This document shows positions 41,985-50,600 of a DNA stretch of 64,000 bases, piece by piece. Made by a program: the position numbers and the translations under genes. The first letter of the stretch is position 1. The number at the start of each line of letters is the position of its first letter. The notes below the pieces were generated by a model. It was not told the origin of the DNA. It was given only the letters and a program-made list of their open reading frames with translations, and searched no databases. Source of the stretch: Candidatus Sericytochromatia bacterium (GTDB lineage Bacteria > Cyanobacteriota > Sericytochromatia > UBA7694); the NCBI GenBank assembly GCA_018780035.1, contig JADMKE010000043.1, forward strand, positions 1-64,000. The letters are read 5' to 3'.

Positions 41985-42527
41985 ATGACTCGTCAGGCAT
42001 TAAATTCAAAAAACTATCACATTGTGATATATTTTTCTTATGCGTTTCTAAAAAGTCTGAAAAAAACAATTTATCACCACAGAAGTGGACCTCCTTATAG
42101 AATAGAAATTTCAAATACTAGTGATATCAGCATGGTAAAGGTAAATGTGGATAATACACCTTTAATCCTTGACGCAACAAGCCCTTATTCAGCGGAAGCT
42201 GTGGTTGATCATTACTTAAATGGAGATGAACTTAATCGTTTTGATTTTCAAGTATTTTCTTCTTTTAGTTCATTACCATTTCCTAATAATCCAAGTCATC
42301 CTAACTACAAAAGTTATACATAGGGGTTTGCAGTTTATAGTAGTGCCGGATTAGTTTATTTTAATAAAGATGGGCAACGAGAAAACTTAGACCAAACCAC
42401 AAATGAATCGAGGCAGAGTATTGGTTCTGGTTCACGATTTAACCAACCTTATACACAAGTATCTGTTGAGTTAGGAGAAGAGCTTTTAGGATTGGATGGC
42501 ATTTGGATACCATATGTTCTTGACTAA
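41985..42527 (+). pseudogene. interrupted ORF with in-frame TAG, exported or surface protein remnant
   Basis: A reading frame of 181 codons broken by a TAG at 42321-42323 (codon 113). The frame continues open after the TAG for 67 codons to TAA 42525-42527 with normal composition, including VYFNKDGQRENLDQ and GEELLGLDGIWIPYVLD. A single substitution, a sequencing error or suppression would explain it. No lipobox or recognised domain is visible. The 3' end overlaps the start of the next NHL lipoprotein gene, which suggests coupling of once-intact genes. Confidence 0.6.
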
Positions 42528-43710
42528 AAAATATTTATTGTCATTTATATTAATCATTTTTTCTTGTAGTTCTAATTCCATTCAAATCCAAAATTCACCA
42601 ACAAAAAGGGAGATCTTTAAGCTAAAAACCACAGCAAATCATTTACCTTTAGTCAAAACACGACTTAAAAGTGCAAAAGAGGTTCAGGTGAGTGTTCTCA
42701 AAATCAAGAAAACATTACAATCACCAGCCTCAATCGCTTTTGATAAAACAGGTAAACTTTATACAATGCTCTTAACAAGAGGAGATTTGCTTTATCAAAT
42801 CGATATAGTGACGGGTGAAGTGAAAGAATTTCCTTCCGCCGGATATCGACTTGAAATTCTGCCCAAAAGGCCACAAGATATAGGATTTGGGTATTTAGCA
42901 GAAGTATTTTATAGTCCTCCCTTTATTGTGGATTCAGACAATCGTTTTCTGATAGCCTTAACTTCACAGGCAGCTAGTTCAACATCCATTTCAAAGCAAA
43001 TTCGCTATCTCAATTTAGCTCGGGCAGACGATCCTCATTTTATTTCTCCCAATGAAGTGGAGATTCAAACACCTGTGTTAGAGATTGAGGACTTTCCTAA
43101 ACAAGTGGTTACAGCATTTGGCATAGCTATCGCTAATAATGGGATTATTTATCTGACAGATTTCAATAACAATTGTATTCATAAAATAGAGAATGGAAAA
43201 ATGTCTATTTTTTCTGGTTCCTCCATACAGGAACGAGGAAAAAAAGATGGAAAAAATTTAAATGCTCTTTTTTCAGGCCCATTGAATATTGCCATTGGCT
43301 CTCATGGTGATTTATATGTAACAGATTTGCGTAATGCAAGTATTCGCAAAATAACACCCGAAGGTGAAGTTACCACTGTCTTAAATCAAGAGATTATGGA
43401 CAAAGTATATAAAGGTACTAAAAATCGCAAATCATTGGGTCGTCCTTATGGATTGGTGGTGGATAAGGAAGATAATCTTTATATTACCCTACCAAATCAA
43501 AGCAGAATTATTAAAATGTTAGCAGATCGAAAACAAGTCATTGATTTATTGGGCTCTCCCTCTAATGGTTGCTTGCCTGAGGAGACCTGTACTGGTGAAA
43601 ACTCAACTTTTTCTTTCCCTGCGAGCTTAGCCTTGGATCAAAACGGAGATCTGTATGTAGCGGATATCCGATCTAATCTGATTCGTAAAATTTCATCGTT
43701 GGAGAAATAA
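42514..43710 (+). CDS. NHL-repeat lipoprotein, AT-rich
   Basis: About 398 residues. The N-terminus MFLTKKYLLSFILIIFSC is a clean lipoprotein signal, so ATG 42514 is preferred over an in-frame ATG at 42496. NHL motifs: GIIYLTDFNNNCIHKIENG, GDLYVTDLRNASIRKITPEGEVTTV, DNLYITLPNQSRIIKM and GDLYVADIRSNLIRKI. Its codon choice favours A/T at third positions, unlike most of the window, pointing to recent acquisition or relaxed selection. It is followed 11 bases later by an exported protein gene. Confidence 0.82.
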   Translation: MFLTKKYLLSFILIIFSCSSNSIQIQNSPTKREIFKLKTTANHLPLVKTRLKSAKEVQVSVLKIKKTLQSPASIAFDKTGKLYTMLLTRGDLLYQIDIVTGEVKEFPSAGYRLEILPKRPQDIGFGYLAEVFYSPPFIVDSDNRFLIALTSQAASSTSISKQIRYLNLARADDPHFISPNEVEIQTPVLEIEDFPKQVVTAFGIAIANNGIIYLTDFNNNCIHKIENGKMSIFSGSSIQERGKKDGKNLNALFSGPLNIAIGSHGDLYVTDLRNASIRKITPEGEVTTVLNQEIMDKVYKGTKNRKSLGRPYGLVVDKEDNLYITLPNQSRIIKMLADRKQVIDLLGSPSNGCLPEETCTGENSTFSFPASLALDQNGDLYVADIRSNLIRKISSLEK

Positions 43711-43721
43711 AGGAGTATATA

Positions 43722-44234
43722 ATGAAACTATTATTGACTGTTACAGTTGCTTTGTTGTTAGCAACTCCTGCTTTAGCAATAAAGCCTGGATTAGAAAAAA
43801 TTTATGCTGAAACGCTCGAAAATTCAGCCCCTTATGGTGATGCGATTCGCGTTATTTTTGACCAACCGATGAAAAGCCCATTACCAGATGCACGAATTAA
43901 TAATGCTACTGCTATTCCAGCGGCTCCAGCCGGTTATAAAGGCGATATCAATCAAAGTGCATATTTAGCAGCAAAAAATTATCTCATCCAAATTACTCCA
44001 GAAACACGGCGTACAAAAGCAGTCACAAAAAGCTGGGCTGATTTGGGCGGAGAGGCCATTTATGACCCCTATGATCCGCAGGGCAAGACGGTTCTATTGG
44101 TTTTAAGTAACAAAGAAAACAATCTCTTTCATCCGGGGGACTCAATCAAAGTGACCATTCAATCAACCATCGTGAATCCTGCTGGAGAGAACTTGAACAC
44201 AACCAAAAATATCAAACTCCAGGTGAGCAGTTAA
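43722..44234 (+). CDS. small exported protein of unknown function
   Basis: A 170-residue protein with a Sec signal peptide (MKLLLTVTVALLLATPALA). The mature part looks beta-rich, with AIRVIFDQPMKSPLP and an NPAGENLNTTKN ending that recall bacterial Ig-like domains (the common theme 'extreme value, then VNPAGN'). Aggagtat upstream gives a good ribosome-binding site. It completes the AT-rich lipoprotein gene set and might be secreted with them. Function not known. Confidence 0.65.
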   Translation: MKLLLTVTVALLLATPALAIKPGLEKIYAETLENSAPYGDAIRVIFDQPMKSPLPDARINNATAIPAAPAGYKGDINQSAYLAAKNYLIQITPETRRTKAVTKSWADLGGEAIYDPYDPQGKTVLLVLSNKENNLFHPGDSIKVTIQSTIVNPAGENLNTTKNIKLQVSS

Positions 44235-44348
44235 ATGTTGGTTGATGGCCGCCGGGCGCAGAGTTGCTTGTCTGTGAAATGACGGATTGCTGGCCTGCGG
44301 CAATTCATGTTTTTTTGAAAAAAACTTGAATCACGAATCAACTTCCAC

Positions 44349-44370
44349 TATTGTGTATATATAGGCAATA
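44349..44370. promoter_or_regulatory. inverted repeat in the abiE promoter, candidate antitoxin operator
   Basis: TATTG at 44349-44353 and CAATA at 44366-44370 flank an AT-rich core containing TATATA that could be the -10 box. AbiEi antitoxins are known to autorepress by binding inverted repeats in this position; the link here is inference. Confidence 0.4.
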
Positions 44371-44395
44371 ACAGCATGAAGGTATGGAGTCTCTG

Positions 44396-45121
44396 ATGAG
44401 CATTATGAATACAGTACGGGAAACGGTTGAAACCAAGGAACCTGGGAGTATTTTGACGTACCGTGACTTTAACGTTCCTTTAGAGTCATCTGCGATGCTC
44501 ACAAAAGCACTCAGTCTTTTTTACCGTGATGGGATTCTGAAACGCATTACCAAGGGCTGGTACTATAAGCCTGAAGTGACAGAGTTTGGCACGATGCCAC
44601 CAGATACCGCCATGATTTTGCGACGGCTCCTGGATGAACAAAAGGATCAGATTGCCTACATGACCGGGCCACTTGTCTATAATTCGTTTTGGCTCACGAC
44701 CCAACTCTCTACGGAGTATGTTATCGCTACTGACCGGCCTCGTTCTCCTATCCGCCTGCGGGCCGGATCGATTCGCTTTGTTCGGGCTCGTCTGAAAACA
44801 CCGCCCAGTACGCCACGACTGGCTCAATTACTGGATGTGATCATGAATATTGGAGACATTCCCGGCACGACCATTGCTGAAGCAATCCCGATCCTGCTTG
44901 TTCGCTTGAAAGAACTTTCTCGGAAGCAATTGCAAGAATTGGTGGATATTTCACCCGCATATAAACCCTCTACCCGCGCAACCCTGGGTGTCCTGCTGGA
45001 ACAGATGGGGCAACTGTCTTTGGCTACAGCTGTCCATAAAACCCTTAATCCGCTCTCAACCTTTGATCTGGGGCCTGCATTATCCTGTCTGCCTACTTCT
45101 TTGAACTGGCGCATTGTGTGA
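44396..45121 (+). CDS. AbiEi-type antitoxin / DUF6088 family transcriptional regulator
   Basis: A 241-residue protein with an N-terminal winged-helix (SILTYRDFNVPLESSAMLTKALSLFYRDGILKRITKGWYYKP), then a conserved middle typical of type IV antitoxins of the AbiEi/DUF6088 kind (YMTGPLVYNSFWLTTQ, PIRLRAGSIRFVRAR). It represses its own operon and counteracts the nucleotidyltransferase encoded next. ATG 44396 is chosen because GGAG lies 6 bases upstream; the ATG at 44384 has AAGG too close. GTGA overlap couples it to the toxin gene. The pair confers phage abortive infection in characterised systems. Confidence 0.82.
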   Translation: MSIMNTVRETVETKEPGSILTYRDFNVPLESSAMLTKALSLFYRDGILKRITKGWYYKPEVTEFGTMPPDTAMILRRLLDEQKDQIAYMTGPLVYNSFWLTTQLSTEYVIATDRPRSPIRLRAGSIRFVRARLKTPPSTPRLAQLLDVIMNIGDIPGTTIAEAIPILLVRLKELSRKQLQELVDISPAYKPSTRATLGVLLEQMGQLSLATAVHKTLNPLSTFDLGPALSCLPTSLNWRIV

Positions 45122-46110
45122 AACTCCACGAAAACACCTCACTTTTTAGCACTTTAGCCACTGCGGTAGAAAATGAACGGGGTATTTCCCGTTCATTTGT
45201 CGAGAAGGATTACTGGCTGACCAGCGTGCTTCATGCACTGTCTCAGTCTCCTCATAAAGCAATGACGGTCTTCAAGGGAGGAACGTCGCTTTCTAAAGCC
45301 TATGGCCTGATTGAGCGCTTTTCTGAGGATGTTGATATTGCCCTCATTGCTGAAGGTCTTACAGGAAACCAGGTAAAAACCCGCATGGATGGTATTTCCA
45401 AAGCGATAACCCGTCATGTGCCAGAAGTTCATATACAAAATGTGACGAGTAAGGGTTCTAAATTTCGCCGGACTGCCCATGTTTATGAACCACAATTTCT
45501 GCTACCCGAAGGGACAGAAGTCGCTACTCATTTGATCTTTGAGTTCAATACCTTTGCTAACCCTTATCCATTTGAAGAGCGACAAATCATGTCTTTCATG
45601 GGAGAATTCTTGTCAGGCCAAGGCAGACAGGATCTTCTTGCAGAATATGGACTAGAATCATTTTCTCTCCAGGTCTTAAGCCCAAAGCGTACTATTGCTG
45701 AAAAAACACTGGCCCTGGCTCGGGCATCGTATATCAGTGATATTCATGCCGATCCTGTAGAAACCTTGCGCACCCGTGTTCGCCACCTATATGACATCTT
45801 TTTCTTGCTTCAGGATTCAGACATTGCTTCTTTTGTCGCTTCGGAAGCGTTCTTTCAGACCTTATCTTCAGTCAAAGAAGACGACAGCCATCACCACGAG
45901 TTTCAGGGTGCCTGGGCCAAACAGCCGCTTACGGCTGCCATGATTTACCAGGACAATCCTGAACTTTGGGAACAACTCAAGGGAACGTATCAGGGCTCCT
46001 TTAAAACGATGGTCTATGGAACACTTCCACCGCTTGACAGGGTGCGCATGACATTCCATAAGTTTGCAGAACGCTTGAAGTCATTTGATGATTGGTATGC
46101 AACAAAGTAA
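45118..46110 (+). CDS. AbiEii-type nucleotidyltransferase toxin
   Basis: A 330-residue protein with the DNA polymerase beta-like nucleotidyltransferase motif KGGTSLSKAYGLIERFSEDVDIAL (catalytic GGTSLSK and DxD), the second conserved region SPKRTIAEKTLALARAS and a downstream RHLYDIFFLL. AbiEii toxins add nucleotides to tRNA acceptor ends or otherwise block translation, as known for MenT/AbiEii relatives. GTG 45118 overlaps the antitoxin stop. Base composition differs from flanking operons, in line with a mobile defence module. No transposase is adjacent. Confidence 0.87.
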   Translation: MKLHENTSLFSTLATAVENERGISRSFVEKDYWLTSVLHALSQSPHKAMTVFKGGTSLSKAYGLIERFSEDVDIALIAEGLTGNQVKTRMDGISKAITRHVPEVHIQNVTSKGSKFRRTAHVYEPQFLLPEGTEVATHLIFEFNTFANPYPFEERQIMSFMGEFLSGQGRQDLLAEYGLESFSLQVLSPKRTIAEKTLALARASYISDIHADPVETLRTRVRHLYDIFFLLQDSDIASFVASEAFFQTLSSVKEDDSHHHEFQGAWAKQPLTAAMIYQDNPELWEQLKGTYQGSFKTMVYGTLPPLDRVRMTFHKFAERLKSFDDWYATK

Positions 46111-46196
46111 ATGAGAAACTGACCTCTCCACTCAATCGGGTAAAGATCAATATCAAACTACAAGTCAGTAGTTAAGCCTTTTCGAGACAAGCTCAA

Positions 46197-47363
46197 CTAA
46201 TTCTCGCTCTCAACCACGGGCACAGGCCGCTCTCCCGCCATCGGCAAAGCCGTTTGGTCCCCATTGCCCGGCGCAGGTGCGTAGCTCTGGCTCCAGGGCG
46301 AGGCCTTGAGGCGGTTGATATACCTTAAATATTTGGCCACAGGGGCGTCCATGCCCAACAAATTGCGGGTATTAAAGCGGATATTTTCGTAGATCTGGCC
46401 GTCTTCGCCCTGCAAGGAGAAAAAGGCCCGCTTGGTAAAAAACAGGCAGAGCCAAGTGGCTATCGCCCCACGCAGGCCGCTGCGCTTTTTCGTGACATAA
46501 ATCGGCTGTACCAGCGTTTGGCCGGGGGCCACCATTTGGTAGGCAAAGAACATATACAATTCGGGCAAAAGGCCCGCTTTGCCAAAGAAACTCACGTCTC
46601 TGAGTAAGGTCAAAGCCGCCAGACAGCCATCGGCATAGGTCATGGAATAGCAATAATGGGGCCCCAAGACCTTGCGCACGAGCTTTTCAGCAAAGGTCGT
46701 GTTGGGCGTTTGGCCCCGCAATTCGATGGTGATCACCCGGTCGTTGTCTTCGATCTGCACATCCATGTCCATGTGGATATTGTGCACAGTGCGCAGGTGC
46801 TGGGGATCTATGCCGTTGATCATCGTGATGTGGAAATGGCATTTGCGCGTATACGGTTTACCATGCTGAAAGCTCACTTCTTGGCCTTCGAGCGCGGGAA
46901 TCTCCAGCACATGGCTGGGGGTGTGGGGATCAGGATGCACCCAGACAAAGCCATATTTTTCTTCGCAGGCATAGGTCTGCAAACAGGCGGTTTTGGGAAT
47001 CTCTTTTTGGATCGGAATATGTTGGCAGCGGCCATCGCTGCCGTATTCCCAATGGTGAAAAAAGCAGCGCACACGGTCGTTGACCACTTTGCCAATGCCA
47101 AGATCGACGCCCATGTGGGGGCAAAAGCCGTCCATGGCGTGCACTTCGCCTTTGGAATTGCGGAAGACGCAGATTCTCTGACCGGCCAGATCCCGCGTCA
47201 GAACCTGGTTGAGCCCCAACTCCGAGGCGGCACAGAGAATATACCAGCCCTCGGTGACAATCTCCCAGTTGTTGAAGATTTTGTGCCGGGCCTGGGGCTG
47301 GGTATGGATATTCTGGTGTTCAGTGCGCCGTTCTGGTCGCCGCTGATGGGGTGTTTGGTTCAT
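46197..47363 (-). CDS. Rieske [2Fe-2S] oxygenase (third copy)
   Basis: A 388-residue terminal oxygenase. Cluster motif CPHMGVDLGIGK with CFFHHW (CxH...CxxH) at about 82-105, and iron-site region NGIDPQHLRTVHNIH, D-x2-H-x4-H. The N-terminal ~27 residues are polar and nonconserved; the C-terminal ~40 are Pro-rich. It is a paralogue of the operon-2 enzyme. Its promoter side carries a perfect minus-strand TATAAT near 47395. It is divergent from the Mpo1-like gene, with which it may share regulation. Confidence 0.87.
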   Translation of the reverse strand: MNQTPHQRRPERRTEHQNIHTQPQARHKIFNNWEIVTEGWYILCAASELGLNQVLTRDLAGQRICVFRNSKGEVHAMDGFCPHMGVDLGIGKVVNDRVRCFFHHWEYGSDGRCQHIPIQKEIPKTACLQTYACEEKYGFVWVHPDPHTPSHVLEIPALEGQEVSFQHGKPYTRKCHFHITMINGIDPQHLRTVHNIHMDMDVQIEDNDRVITIELRGQTPNTTFAEKLVRKVLGPHYCYSMTYADGCLAALTLLRDVSFFGKAGLLPELYMFFAYQMVAPGQTLVQPIYVTKKRSGLRGAIATWLCLFFTKRAFFSLQGEDGQIYENIRFNTRNLLGMDAPVAKYLRYINRLKASPWSQSYAPAPGNGDQTALPMAGERPVPVVESEN

Positions 47364-47489
47364 ATTTGGTTGATGGTGTTTTCCTGGCTACATTATAGCC
47401 TGTTGGCAGCAAACACCTGCGTGATTTTCTGGAGAGCCTGCCAAAAATCCGCTAAAATGATACAAACAGGATTGCGAGGTATCGTAAAG

Positions 47490-48005
47490 ATGCTGATGGA
47501 TAAAAAAACAATGGGCACCGCCGAAGTGATCGGTGGCATGGGGTTGCTGCTGCTGGGTCACAAACTCAAAGGATTGGGCATGTTTGCCCATGGTTTTACG
47601 GCCCTCGAAGAACTCTACCGCGAAGCCCATCCCGAGCTCAAACCCGGCTTGCAAGCCCGCTGGGAAAAAGCCACTGAATTTTACGAAGCCAACCATCAGA
47701 ACGAAACCAACCGCACCTTGCACCGCCTGGGCATTCCGTTCATTGTCGGTGGCGCATTGGGCCTTTTGGTCAGCAAACCCCACCGCCTGCCGTGGATGGT
47801 CTCTGCTGCAGCCTTTGCGGGCGGCTGGGCCTCGAATATTATTGGCCACAGCGTCTACGAGAAAAATGCCCCGGCTTTTACCGAAGATCCGCTTTCTTTT
47901 ATTGCCGGGCCCGTTTGGGACATTCAACAGATGATGGCCCTTTCAAACGCCCAACAAAAAGGCCGCATCGAAGAGCGGGTCACCGTGGAAGTTGAAAATG
48001 CCTGA
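47490..48005 (+). CDS. Mpo1-like (DUF962) family protein, putative 2-hydroxy fatty acid dioxygenase
   Basis: A 171-residue membrane-associated protein of the DUF962 family. Yeast Mpo1 is an Fe(II)-dependent dioxygenase acting in alpha-oxidation of 2-hydroxy fatty acids. Family signatures: EFYEANHQNETNRTLHRLG with its His pair, two hydrophobic segments (IPFIVGGALGLLV, MVSAAAFAGGWASNIIG), and GHSVYEKNAPAFTEDPLSF. ATG 47490 follows GAGG at about 11 bases. Its overlap with a thioesterase gene and divergence from a Rieske oxygenase suggest a role in hydroxylated acyl-chain turnover. Confidence 0.8.
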   Translation: MLMDKKTMGTAEVIGGMGLLLLGHKLKGLGMFAHGFTALEELYREAHPELKPGLQARWEKATEFYEANHQNETNRTLHRLGIPFIVGGALGLLVSKPHRLPWMVSAAAFAGGWASNIIGHSVYEKNAPAFTEDPLSFIAGPVWDIQQMMALSNAQQKGRIEERVTVEVENA

Positions 48006-48489
48006 GCAAGTGCCCAAGCAAGTGCCGGATCAAGTGCATAAGCAAGTGCCCTCGGTCCACAAAGACAACCCCTTCTTTCAAGCACGGGTCGAAAACTCCC
48101 GCACCCGCGTGGTCAAAATTGTCTTTCCCAAAGACACCAATAACTTCGATACCCTGTTTGGGGGCACCGCGCTGCAGTGGATGGATGAAGTGGCTGCCAT
48201 TGCCTCAATGCGTTTCTCGCGCCAACAGACTGTGACCATTTCGCTTGATGCCATCACGTTTAAAAAAGCCATTCCCTCCGCCAATTTTGTCGAATTGGTG
48301 GCAGAGGTCGTGGAGGTGGGGCGCACCAGCATGAAAATCCAGGTCGATGTCTATCTCGAACCCATGGACCAGGATATTCGCATCAAAGCGATCCACGGCT
48401 GTTTTACCTTTGTGGCGATCAATGCCGAGCGGCAGCCAATCGCAATTGAATGGGACAAACCTTTACCAGAGGCAATAAGACATGACTAG
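47998..48489 (+). CDS. acyl-CoA thioesterase, hotdog fold (YciA-like)
   Basis: About 163 residues: a hotdog domain with FPKDTNNFDTLFGGTALQWMDEVAAIASMRFSR, where the Asp/Asn and the GG-W-MDE helix are typical of YciA/BACH thioesterases, then VTISLDAITFKKAIPSANFVELVAEV. It hydrolyses acyl-CoA to free acid. ATG 47998 overlaps the previous stop by 8 bases and has GGAAG upstream. The N-terminus is expanded by a 4-fold Q-V-P/H repeat not part of the fold. It overlaps the next gene by 8 bases as well. Confidence 0.87.
   Translation: MPEQVPKQVPDQVHKQVPSVHKDNPFFQARVENSRTRVVKIVFPKDTNNFDTLFGGTALQWMDEVAAIASMRFSRQQTVTISLDAITFKKAIPSANFVELVAEVVEVGRTSMKIQVDVYLEPMDQDIRIKAIHGCFTFVAINAERQPIAIEWDKPLPEAIRHD
48004..48051. 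repeat. four 12-bp tandem repeats inside the thioesterase N-terminus
   Basis: Four consecutive 12-base units of the type aagCAAGTGCCc encode EQVP, KQVP, DQVH and KQVP. They extend the protein ahead of its hotdog fold and, being multiples of three, can change in number without shifting the frame. Confidence 0.8.
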
Positions 48490-50596
48490 CATTCAAGAGG
48501 GCATTCAAGCCAAAAAAGTCTCCGAAATTCGGCATCTCATGAATATGGGCAACCTCTCCGAGGCCTTTTTGCGCTGCCAGAAGTTTGTGGATAAATACCC
48601 CCAAATCCACACAGGTTGGTACCTGATGGGGCTGGTGGCCGAACAACAGGGCGATCTGCACGCCGCCGAAGTAGCCTGGGAAACCACGTTGCTGGTCAAA
48701 CCCGAAGATGCCCTGACCCATTTTAAACTGGGCATGTTGCTGCAGAGCCAAGGGCCCACCGATCGCTCCCTCAAACACCTGCAGGCCGCACGGGCCTTTG
48801 CCCCTGAAGAATCTGTGTATACCCGCACCCTGGCCCGTGTGCACATGATGCTGGGCCATAACGAGGATCTGATAATCTATGCCCGCGCCTTGTTGGAGCA
48901 AAACCCCAAAGACGGCGATGCCTTCTTTTTGTTGGGCGCGGGACTCCAGCTCTCAGGCAAGTACGCCGATGCCGAACTGGCCCTCAAACAGGCCAGCGAA
49001 TACGACCCCAGTCACGTCTCGGCTGCGTTTCAATTGGGTTTGGTGCAACTGGAACGCCAAGAGCTGTCTGAGGCTGTCAGCAGCTTTGAAAGAACCCTGC
49101 AAGTCAGCCAAGGACAAGGTGTACAGGCCTCTTGGCTGGCCCGCGTTTGGGCCCTGCTGGGCCGGGCTTACCAGCTCCAGGGCCAAGTCGGCCCCGCCGC
49201 AGAAGCTTGGCAATCGGCCCTCAAGCTCTGGCCCGATGGCCTGGCCTGTACTGGCCTCTCACTGCAATTGCCCGCTGTCTACCAAAAAGCCGAAGACATC
49301 CCAACTTGGCGCCAAAACTTTATCACAGGCCTCGAAACCCTCGAAGCCAAAGCCCGCGAGATCAGCACCCCGCTGGGTGAACACCTGCTGCCCCCCTTTG
49401 ATCTGAGCCTGATGGGCCAAGCAGATTTGGCACTTAAACAGCGCGTGGGCAGCTTTTACCAAAGTTATTTAAGCGACAAAACAGAGCCCACAGGCAGCCA
49501 GAAAAACAGCCTGACGGTGATCTGGCTCGGTATCAGCGCCCTCTGGGAACCGGCCCTGATGGCACTGGTCAAAGCCCTCAATCCCCTCCTGCCAGTAACG
49601 GTTTTAACCAGCGAAGCCAACCTGGCCGAACGCCTGCTCAAAGCGGGCCTAACCGTTCAGCCCGTGCCTTATTTGCGCGAAAATATTAAACAGGCATTGC
49701 TCTACAGCAAACCCGATCACCTGCTCTATCTCGACCTGCGCAACCCGCTGGCGTATAGCTTGGCTTTAGAAAAACTCGCGCCGGTTCAGAGCGTGCTCTG
49801 TTTGCAGCCCGAGAGTTCGGGTTTAAACACCCTTGATTATTTTTTCTCAGCGGCCGCCCTCGAACCGGCCCAGGCCGAAGCACAGTACAGCGAAACCCTG
49901 GTCAAGCTCAAAAACTGGCCGATTCTACCCTCGCTGCCTGCTCTGCCCGCCTGGAAAAGCAAACGCGATCTGCGCCTGACCGAGCTGGGCACGATTTATC
50001 TCTGTCCCGTTGAGAGCAATAAAATTCACCCTGACTTTGACCCTGTCCTGCAGGCCATTCTCGAAAAAGACCGCAAGGCCTTCCTGTATTTTCTCTACCG
50101 CGAAGGGGACGTGGCCCATACCTATCTACAGCAACGGCTGCAAGAGCGTCTGGGGGCCCGTGCTGACAAAGCCAAATTTGTCAGTTGGGCCCATACCGAA
50201 GAATTGCTGCAGTATTTACACCGCGCCGATGTGGTGCTGGATACCCCCTATTCTGGCGGCCGCAGCATGATCGGCTGGGCCATGGGTCTGGGTGTGCCCG
50301 TGATCAGCCTCGAAGGCCCTGCCCAACAGAGCCGCTGGGGCAGCAGTTTGAATAAAGCCCTGGGCCATCCTGAGTTCAATGCAGACAGCCTTGAGAAATA
50401 CCCAGGCATCGCCTGTACACACGCCAGCGCGGGGCCCCAGCGTGTTATTCTGAAAGCGAGTCTGACTGAGCGCTATTCCCAGCTCTGGAACCCCAGTCAG
50501 GCCGCCCAAGAGATTGTGGCCTTTCTGAGCCCAAAACCAGCAGATCAGAATGCGGCTGCCCCGACAGAGACCGACCAAGACGAAGAACAAGGATAA
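48482..50596 (+). CDS. TPR-glycosyltransferase of the OGT/SPINDLY type (GT41-like)
   Basis: A 704-residue cytoplasmic protein. About seven TPR repeats fill residues 10-270 (LRCQKFVDKYPQIHTGWYLMG, AEVAWETTLLVKPEDALTHFKLG). The C-terminal ~370 residues resemble the O-GlcNAc transferase catalytic region: LGTIYLCPVESNKIHPDFDPVLQAIL, then the UDP-sugar pocket LHRADVVLDTPYSGGRSMIGWAMGLGVPVISL and a helical tail. The first lobe is more divergent. Bacterial homologues glycosylate surface or flagellar proteins. It overlaps the thioesterase gene and is followed by a TPR gene after 4 bases. Confidence 0.82.
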   Translation: MTSIQEGIQAKKVSEIRHLMNMGNLSEAFLRCQKFVDKYPQIHTGWYLMGLVAEQQGDLHAAEVAWETTLLVKPEDALTHFKLGMLLQSQGPTDRSLKHLQAARAFAPEESVYTRTLARVHMMLGHNEDLIIYARALLEQNPKDGDAFFLLGAGLQLSGKYADAELALKQASEYDPSHVSAAFQLGLVQLERQELSEAVSSFERTLQVSQGQGVQASWLARVWALLGRAYQLQGQVGPAAEAWQSALKLWPDGLACTGLSLQLPAVYQKAEDIPTWRQNFITGLETLEAKAREISTPLGEHLLPPFDLSLMGQADLALKQRVGSFYQSYLSDKTEPTGSQKNSLTVIWLGISALWEPALMALVKALNPLLPVTVLTSEANLAERLLKAGLTVQPVPYLRENIKQALLYSKPDHLLYLDLRNPLAYSLALEKLAPVQSVLCLQPESSGLNTLDYFFSAAALEPAQAEAQYSETLVKLKNWPILPSLPALPAWKSKRDLRLTELGTIYLCPVESNKIHPDFDPVLQAILEKDRKAFLYFLYREGDVAHTYLQQRLQERLGARADKAKFVSWAHTEELLQYLHRADVVLDTPYSGGRSMIGWAMGLGVPVISLEGPAQQSRWGSSLNKALGHPEFNADSLEKYPGIACTHASAGPQRVILKASLTERYSQLWNPSQAAQEIVAFLSPKPADQNAAAPTETDQDEEQG

Positions 50597-50600
50597 AGAC

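Noticed and set aside
42321..42323. Pyrrolysine or programmed recoding of the TAG
   Set aside because: No pyrrolysine machinery or recoding element is visible in the window; a mutation or read error is the simpler explanation.
46656..47489. Plus-strand extension upstream of the Mpo1-like gene
   Set aside because: It is antisense to the third Rieske gene. The Mpo1 family homology begins after 47490, where a ribosome-binding site and a start occur.
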